Shown in pieces: positions 20,605 through 64,000 of a stretch of DNA of 64,000 bases; position 1 is the stretch's first letter; each line of letters starts with the position of its first letter. The DNA is taken from NCBI GenBank assembly GCA_027704905.1, contig CM051016.1, positions 15,424,950 through 15,488,949 on the forward strand, written 5' to 3'. The notes under the pieces were generated by a model. The model was not told the origin of the DNA and searched no databases. It worked only from the letters and a program-made list of their open reading frames with translations. Made by a program: the position numbers and the translations under genes. This stretch comes from Muraenolepis orangiensis (taxonomy: Eukaryota; Chordata; Actinopteri; Gadiformes; Muraenolepididae).

Positions 20605-21310
20605 CGAATACAAGCAGCCAAAATGAGTTTCCTCAGGAGGGTGGCTGGCATCTCCCTTTGAGATAGGGTAAGAAGATCATCTCCCTTAGAGATAGGGGGA
20701 GAATATCATCTCCCTTTGAGATAGGGTAAGAAGATCATCTCCCTTAGGGATAGGGTGAGAAGATCATCTCCCTTTGAGATAGGGTAAGAAGATCATCTCC
20801 CTTTGAGATAGGGTAAGAAGATCATCTCCCTTAGGGATAGGGTGAGAAGATCATCTCCCTTTGAGATAGGGTAAGAAGATCATCTCCCTTAGGGATAGGG
20901 TGAGAAGGTCATCTCCCTTAGGGATAGGGTGAGAAGCTCATCTCCCTTAGGGATAGGGTGAGAAGATCATCTCCCTTAGAGATAGGGTGCGAAGATCATC
21001 TCCCTAAGGGATAGGGTGAGAAGCTCAGTCACTCGTGAGAGACTTGGAGTAGAGCCACTGCTCCTTGGCGTAGAAAGGAGCCAGTTGAGGTGGTTCCGGC
21101 ATCTAGTAAGGATGCTTCCTGGTCGCCTCCCGGGGGAGGTTTTCCAGCACATCCAACTGGGAAGAGACCACGGGGCAGACCAAGGTCCAGCTGGGAGGAG
21201 GAGACCACGGGGCAGACCAAGGTACAGGTGGGGTGATTACATCTCCACCTGGGAACGCCTCGGGATCTCCCAGTCAGAGCTGGTCCATGTTGCCATGGGG
21301 AGGGAAGTAT
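20605..21310 (+). mobile_element. LINE reverse-transcriptase fragment containing its own internal minisatellite
   Basis: The segment opens with codons for MSFLRRVAG, typical of the region upstream of the RT C-terminal tail in fish non-LTR elements. It closes with ERLGVEPLLLGVERSQLRWF, RMLPGRLPGEVFQ, GRPRYRWGDYI and WERLGISQSELVHVA. Between them (about 20655-21020) the short stretch coding for the LRDRVR-like motif has been amplified about twelve times as a 29-bp unit. It is bounded on both sides by the 22-bp minisatellite. No 3' UTR or target duplication is evident. Confidence 0.75.
20655..21020. repeat. 29-bp minisatellite derived from LINE coding sequence (about 12 units)
   Basis: Units gatcatctcccttagggata plus gggtgagaa. 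Two subtypes (ctttgagata...gggtaagaa and cttagggata...gggtgagaa) alternate. Period 29 is not a multiple of 3, so the expansion destroys the LINE frame. Confidence 0.9.
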
Positions 21311-21535
21311 TATGTTAGATATGTTTAGGTATTAGGATAGATATGTATAAGTATTATGTTAGATATGTTTAAGTATCAGGATAGATATGTTTAGGTATTA
21401 GGATAGATATGTTTAGGTATTAGGATAGATATTTTTAGGTAATAGGTTAGATATGTTTAGGTATTAGGATAGATATGTTTAGATATTAGGATAGATATGT
21501 TTAAATATTAGGATATATATGTTTAGGTATTAGGT
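21311..21535. repeat. 22-bp minisatellite, right part (about 10 units)
   Basis: The same unit as 19835-20604, continuing after the LINE-derived insert and more diverged. Confidence 0.9.
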
Positions 21536-21649
21536 TAGAGTCAAGAATTGCTTTGGCCATTTTAATAGTATTATTATACTATTATCCTACGTAGGGAAAT
21601 AACAATTGTAACATAATAATATACTAATATATACACATATATATGCAAA

Positions 21650-21685
21650 TATTCAAGATTCAAGAAACTTTATTAATACACAAGT
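21650..21685 (-). mobile_element. L2-like LINE 3' terminus, minus orientation
   Basis: attcaagattcaagaaactt followed by tatt is the reverse complement of the AATAAA...cttgaatcttgaat tail seen at 9721-9746. Only the extreme 3' end is recognisable. Confidence 0.5.
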
Positions 21686-21805
21686 GTGCACAAATGGGCT
21701 CCTAAGCAGAGCACATGAATTCTCTCTCTCTCTCTCTCTCTCTTTCCCCTCCCCTCTCTTTCCCCCCCTCTCCCTCTCTTCTTCCCCCACCGTAGCAGTC
21801 CCTTT

Positions 21806-21881
21806 TGCCCCATCTCTGGCCGAGTGGTTAGAGCACTGGTCTTGTAAACCAGGGGTCACAAGTTCGATTCTCACAGGGGCC
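21806..21881 (+). tRNA. tRNA-Thr(TGT)-like sequence, probably a pseudogene or SINE head
   Basis: The core gagcactggtcttgtaaacc matches tRNA-Thr: a CTGGT/ACCAG anticodon stem and a CTTGTAA loop with anticodon TGT at 21843-21845. A GTGGTTAGAGC D-arm segment and a GTTCGATTC T-loop are present. However, the T stem (ACAAG/CTCAC) pairs at only two of five positions, the D stem is altered by an insertion (ctctggccg) and the acceptor stem has end mismatches. No oligo-T terminator follows immediately. I favour a decayed tRNA or tRNA-derived SINE head. Confidence 0.5.
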
Positions 21882-23611
21882 TTTATATATATGCATGTTT
21901 TTCCTTTTGTGAGTATCTATATATGACTACATATGTATATGCATATCTGGCTGTTTGTTCGAAATGCAAAGCCATATTGAGCCTTATTGACAAAGCAGAC
22001 TTTATTTTGTTTGTCTTAGGAATTATAGTCATTTGAATGCAACACGTCAAGTCACAGAAACCGAGGCCAAGCTACAACTGTAGTCTGCCCAATAGAGAAT
22101 AGCCGATTTTAGGCATTTTAATTTAAAAAAATACAGGAATGGAAAATGTAATGATTCTCTGATGCAATGGACTGCGTTTTGGACTGCAGTTTATTCAGTG
22201 ATGACAAATGACTCAGGGTCAGTCATGACATGCAATGATTCAAAATATTAACAAAGATCCATCTAAATATAATAATAATAAAAAAGCAATGTTATTTTGT
22301 GAAGTTGTATAATGCTGCTGACTATGGTGAACCTGTGTGATTAATATTTATTATGTTGGACAGTTTGATTTTAACCACATAACTCAGTTCTGGTAATCTC
22401 AAAATGTAAAAAGTTAATACATTTGACAAGCACTTTAGTTTGGCCATATGGCAAACTAAAGTATGGCATATGGAAAATGAAAACATGATTATTTATATAT
22501 TAATATAGTTTTCCCGCATCACCCACGATCCTACTAGTGAGCTCACGGTCTGCAACACACTATAACCAAGTGGCATACTTCAGCTTCCCTCTAGGTGGCC
22601 TTCTCGTGTATTCTGCACACCATGTTGTACTGCAGCTGCAGAGGCCTGGTTGTCTTGGTTACCTGCTGCTGTGGGAGGAGCCTCTATAGGCCTCAGCATG
22701 CAGTTGTGATGGGTAGCATGGAGGGATAGAGTAACCAAAGCCCAGAGTGTCAATATACCCATGTTCTTAAACGAATTGCTGGGAATGCCCCTAGACACAA
22801 AAAAACTAAACACTACACAAACAAAAAATAAGAAAGGGTCTTTAAAAAGTTTGAAAGTTTGAAAAAGGACAATGTCGTTCAATTTCCTTGTTTTTCTTCT
22901 TACAGAAACGGAAATGTAGCCCGCCGTGGGTTCCATTCAGAATTATTTTAAACCAGCTCAGCAGCCCCACTGTACATCGGAAGAACAAAGCTTTCCCTAG
23001 AACATACAACATTTGTCAAGTAACTGCCCTGCAGGTTTGTCGACTGTGTTGTTTGGTGAAGAATTCCGGCCATCAGCATCTGCTGTGCTCTGAAACAAAC
23101 CGTACTAATATGGTCATTTTTGGTGGCTTCATGTGGGCAATAATCAGCAAGAATAAAATAATGCTGTATATAATGTAATAAATATTGGCCACGCCCTTGA
23201 ACCAGTTCAAAGTACATCTCTTCATCTAAACAGACAACTCAGATACCTACTTAGATACCTTGTTTAGAATTGTCCTGAAATCCGACATTACCTCAGAAGG
23301 GGAAGTGGGCTGTATTTCAGGGCAGGGAAACGTTGAGATCTTTCACTTCGGACATATGTGAGGACACACATTTTTATTTGTTCCAAGATGGCTTAGACAA
23401 CAATCTCCACTTGCTCAACACTCCAAAAAACAAAAACAAATCAAGTCTTGAAATGGTCAGTAATCCTGCTATGCTTGGCTCAATAACTTTATCAACTTGT
23501 CCAGCAAAAGGTATAAATAAAACCGTAACAAAACATTAAAAAAAATACTATACTACAAACGTGGTTTGGCACTTGTGGTCTGTGATCCAAAGCAGATTCA
23601 GCAAACAGTCA

Positions 23612-23612
<1 letters not shown>

Positions 23613-23698
<86 letters not shown>
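23613..23698. repeat. (TG)n microsatellite
   Basis: About 43 TG units. Confidence 0.95.
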
Positions 23699-23701
<3 letters not shown>

Positions 23702-23796
23702 GTAAGTCCCTGGTTATATGTTATATACATGGTTGCATTAGCAGCAGCTTACCAACTCTTATCACCCATGGGTCATTGTGGTTCCTTAAGACGTAA

Positions 23797-23980
<184 letters not shown>

Positions 23981-24062
23981 TCTTACATGTTCTGTGCCTG
24001 TGTGCAAGAGTGTGTGAGGTTGGACGAGGTGGTGTGTGTGTGTCTTGCGTGTCTGAGATGCT

Positions 24063-26636
<2,574 letters not shown>

Positions 26637-27756
26637 GGCCACGGGGGAAGAGACTCTGGACTGAAGAAAGGGGAAGGGGAATGATGTTAACATGAGACCC
26701 TTATTAGATACTCATACTGCTCTGACACTGAATGCATGGCACACAGGCTGGGCCTTAAGTGGGAGGACAACTTGTTGTGACAGAACTCAACTGAGTCAAA
26801 ACAGATTTCAGCCAGAATTCAGATGATATTTTCCATATGCTGATATTTATCTCCAACAAGCAAGCATCATGCAATGTGTTTGAGAAGACAAAGGGCTACT
26901 GTTCAATCCGTTAATAGAGAGAGAGAGCAACACACATACTGTAATGGGAGCACCAACAACTCACTTCTTTGATCAAATACCTCTGAAATAAGTGTCACAC
27001 ACCAAGTGTGGGGGAGTTACAGATAAGATATAATAACATGTTTTATATGTTCTGTCTCGTATTTATAGAGTTACAAAAAGAAACAAAATACACAAATGGT
27101 ATAAATAAAGAAGACAATACGACCACGATCCCAAGCTGTTTCTCTACTCTAAAGAGAGTTTGGGTTGATTGGAGGAAGGAGACGTGCGACTTACATGTTA
27201 GGTTGGAGGATATTTGAGTTTAGGAAAGTGTAAATAACATTAATTGAAATAGATTTGAGGAATAGATTCAAAACCACTCGTGTAGCAAGCTGGGCTAAAG
27301 AGGCTAAAAACAAATCTCGGCAGAACACATCACTGGGAGTTGTAGTTTTCAAAGTCGCTATTCTAAACGTCGTACGGAAATTCCAACACAAAATGGACTA
27401 CACTACCCAGACACCCACAACAGCGCTAGGGGCTGTAGTGGAAACCGAGCGGTCAATCAAAACGCGTTGAAGCCCCTTTAAGATCGAAAGTCGAGTTAAA
27501 CCAAAAAAATGATATGTCACGATTTAGCATGAAGACGTAAAACGCACATTGACTTAATGTCACACGAGTTCGTTATTAGTTTATTAAGTGACGTTCGTTG
27601 TTTCTGTGATCCATTGTTTTTTGTGGCCGGAGGACGGTAGCGCTTGGTTAACAAACAGTTCAGAGATTGACGCTAGCTGAAGGGAGCTAGTCCAGGCTAG
27701 TCCAGAGCTAGCTCCTCTAACGGCACCGGCCGAGTCCTCGGTCTCCTGCTTCGGGT
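26637..27756. promoter_or_regulatory. Head-to-head promoter region of brms1l and ralgapa1, with two ZNF143-like sites
   Basis: The two ATGs are 1.1 kb apart and divergent. On the minus strand a good acceptor (tttcttcag at 26661-26669) marks a brms1l exon start at 26660, so its first exon is non-coding and lies nearer ralgapa1. Two ZNF143/STAF-type motifs (ACTACAnnTCCCAG) occur in opposite orientations: ctgggagttgtagtt at 27333-27347 and gactacactacccag at 27396-27410. Such sites are typical of bidirectional housekeeping promoters. Sequence from about 27400 to 27756 is CpG-containing and probably includes the ralgapa1 5' UTR. Confidence 0.6.
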
Positions 27757-62101
<34,345 letters not shown>

Positions 62102-62931
62102 GTACCTCGCTCGCTCGAACACTTTAAAAGACATATTCAACAAAAACCATACCTCTTTCCATAACCACCCCAAAAAGAAGAAAAACATGGCCACACAAAA
62201 TAGGAAAATTTATATTTCATATATCTTTCATTTGATAAAAAAATTCAAATCCGATTGTAGATCTGTTTATAACTTCTGTACTTTCGATACCATCAAATGT
62301 ATAATAGACAGAGATGGCATCGCTGGATGGTCACGGTCCATCAGTGTCCGTTTGACTGCACTGTTGCCGTGTCTTGAAACACTTGATGCATGTTGTGGTA
62401 CCCGAGAGCTGCTATCAGGTCAGGGGGTCAATATCGTTAACCTCTCCCTGCTCCTTTCTCACTATCCATTTAGATCTTTCTGTCCCTCTCCGTTTCACAT
62501 GTTTTCATTCTTTGTCTACGCCGCTTGTTCGCTCTCAGCTTATTTCTGAGCGAAACGGGGAGGACAAACCAAAGAAGGGGGGGTGGGGGGGGGGTGCGGC
62601 TGTGGCCGTCGCCGTGGAAACTTGCGTGCCAACATGCACATACCGCTTGCAGTTCGGTGGCTGTTTGTGGCAGAGGAAAACCAAAAATTGGTGGTGGAGA
62701 GAGTGGGAGCACTCCTGTGGTTTGGCGTGCTGTGGTTGAGGACGGGACAGTAGTGCTGCAACATGCCTTTTGGCTCATCCACTCGCCATCACAGCTCTGC
62801 TTCCAAAAGCACCACAGGAGGGGGAGAGGGGGAGAGAAGGGAGACCAGAGTAATTAGCAATAATAAGAAAACCAATTGTGGCTGCTTTCATTTCCCCTCC
62901 TGTTATTCTGTTGTGGAGGAGGAGGCGAGTA

Positions 62932-62935
<4 letters not shown>

Positions 62936-62969
<34 letters not shown>

Positions 62970-62989
62970 ACACACACACCACACACACA

Positions 62990-63086
<97 letters not shown>
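62936..63086. repeat. (CA)n array with CCACAC interruptions
   Basis: About 150 bp of CA units, broken near 62969-63000 by extra C residues. Confidence 0.95.
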
Positions 63087-63087
<1 letters not shown>

Positions 63088-63282
63088 TTGATGGGTTGTG
63101 ATTACAGGGAACACATTCCCTCATACACAATGTGCCGATATCAGCTTGTAGCTCCCTGAACATTGCTCTTTGTGGTGTCTCCTCACAAACACACGCACAC
63201 ACACAATGTTGTGTGTGTATATATACACACACATTACATGTGTTTCACTGGATGTAATGGATGTACATGTGTACATTCGATT

Positions 63283-63331
<49 letters not shown>

Positions 63332-63497
63332 CGTCCCCGTCCCCTCGGGCGTTGGTTGCTCTGTACATGGCCGTAATGTCCCCCTAATCAGATCACACTT
63401 CCTGCTTCATGGCCTATCACGGTGCTGCAGGCCCCTGATTGGATTACCAGCACCTGGTCTGACACATCATTCTCCCTGATCAGCTGATAGCCACTCT

Positions 63498-63625
63498 ACA
63501 CACACACATCAAATATATATATGAACACTCACACACATCAAATATATATATGAACACACACACACACATCAAATATATATATGAACACACACACATCAAA
63601 TATATTTATGAACACACACACACAC
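63498..63625. repeat. AT/CA compound minisatellite, about four units
   Basis: Repeated cacacatcaaatatatatatgaaca units with variable numbers of CA between them. Confidence 0.88.
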
Positions 63626-63720
63626 GCACTCTTAATAATATACATTGGCTTGCTTATGTTTTGGGAGACACATGCACACAGAGGAGGATAAATGTTGCTA
63701 TATTCTAAGACTATTCTATC

Positions 63721-63905
<185 letters not shown>

Positions 63906-64000
63906 CCTATACTGTATTCATTCAGTAGGCTATGTTGGGGACTGTCAACAGCTATGTCATTAACCCTGACCCCACACACACACACACACACCCACACCAA

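Noticed and set aside
20655..21020. About twelve 29-bp near-identical units resembling CRISPR repeat length
   Set aside because: The units are directly abutting with no unique spacers, lie in a vertebrate genome and derive from LINE coding sequence.
21016..21318. Apparent 100-residue protein (starting MRSSVTRERLGVEPLLLGVE)
   Set aside because: It is the C-terminal tail of a LINE reverse transcriptase, not an independent gene.
22580..23217. Two minus-strand open frames of about 90-120 codons downstream of brms1l
   Set aside because: No recognised domain, no splice context and no match to the missing BRMS1L C-terminus; composition looks like chance open frames.

Overview
This is vertebrate nuclear DNA, almost certainly from a ray-finned (teleost) fish. 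The genes are intron-rich with GT-AG splice sites. The proteins are recognisable vertebrate orthologues, and fish-type LINE, SINE, hAT and pogo elements sit in the introns. About 3.5 kb (roughly 5 percent) of the window is perfect or near-perfect (TG/CA)n arrays, and at least six minisatellite arrays are also present. Such dinucleotide density is a known trait of gadiform (cod-like) genomes, so a gadiform is my best guess; this is inference.

Layout. (1) 1-8.3 kb: the 5' end of ccdc85c on the minus strand (first coding exon 7571-8315). The rest of that gene lies beyond the left edge, and 1-7.5 kb is presumably its first intron. (2) 8.3-11.5 kb: CpG-rich 5' flank, then a 38-bp minisatellite split by a 3'-truncated LINE. 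(3) 11.5-19.0 kb: complete hhipl1 on the plus strand, nine coding exons that splice in frame to 793 residues. Intron 6 holds a hAT element nested inside another hAT element, both with perfect 8-bp target duplications. (4) 19.0-24.0 kb: gene-poor; four minisatellite families, one expanded from a LINE coding region, plus a tRNA-Thr-like sequence. (5) 24.06-26.66 kb: brms1l on the minus strand, eight coding exons. It has an AT-AC (U12-type) intron and a C-terminus shorter than the usual BRMS1L form. (6) 26.66-27.76 kb: a head-to-head promoter region shared by brms1l and ralgapa1. (7) 27.76-62.1 kb and beyond: ralgapa1 on the plus strand, about 41 coding exons in the window. The gene runs off the right edge before the exon expected to carry the catalytic asparagine of the RapGAP-type domain.

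The genes do not form one pathway. Ccdc85c is a junction/coiled-coil protein, Hhipl1 a secreted protein related to hedgehog-interacting protein, Brms1l a SIN3-HDAC corepressor subunit, and Ralgapa1 the catalytic subunit of the Ral GTPase-activating complex. RALGAPA1-BRMS1L and CCDC85C-HHIPL1 are two neighbourhoods of human chromosome 14, so the window joins two pieces of one ancestral linkage group.

The most interesting signals concern RNA processing. They are a 1,854-nt ralgapa1 exon with an internal, phase-matched donor that would restore the canonical short protein; two consecutive TG arrays directly abutting ralgapa1 acceptors; a brms1l exon sitting exactly between a (GU)n and an (AC)n tract; the AT-AC intron; and a 57-bp intronic minisatellite in which each unit carries a consensus-like acceptor and donor 21 nt apart.
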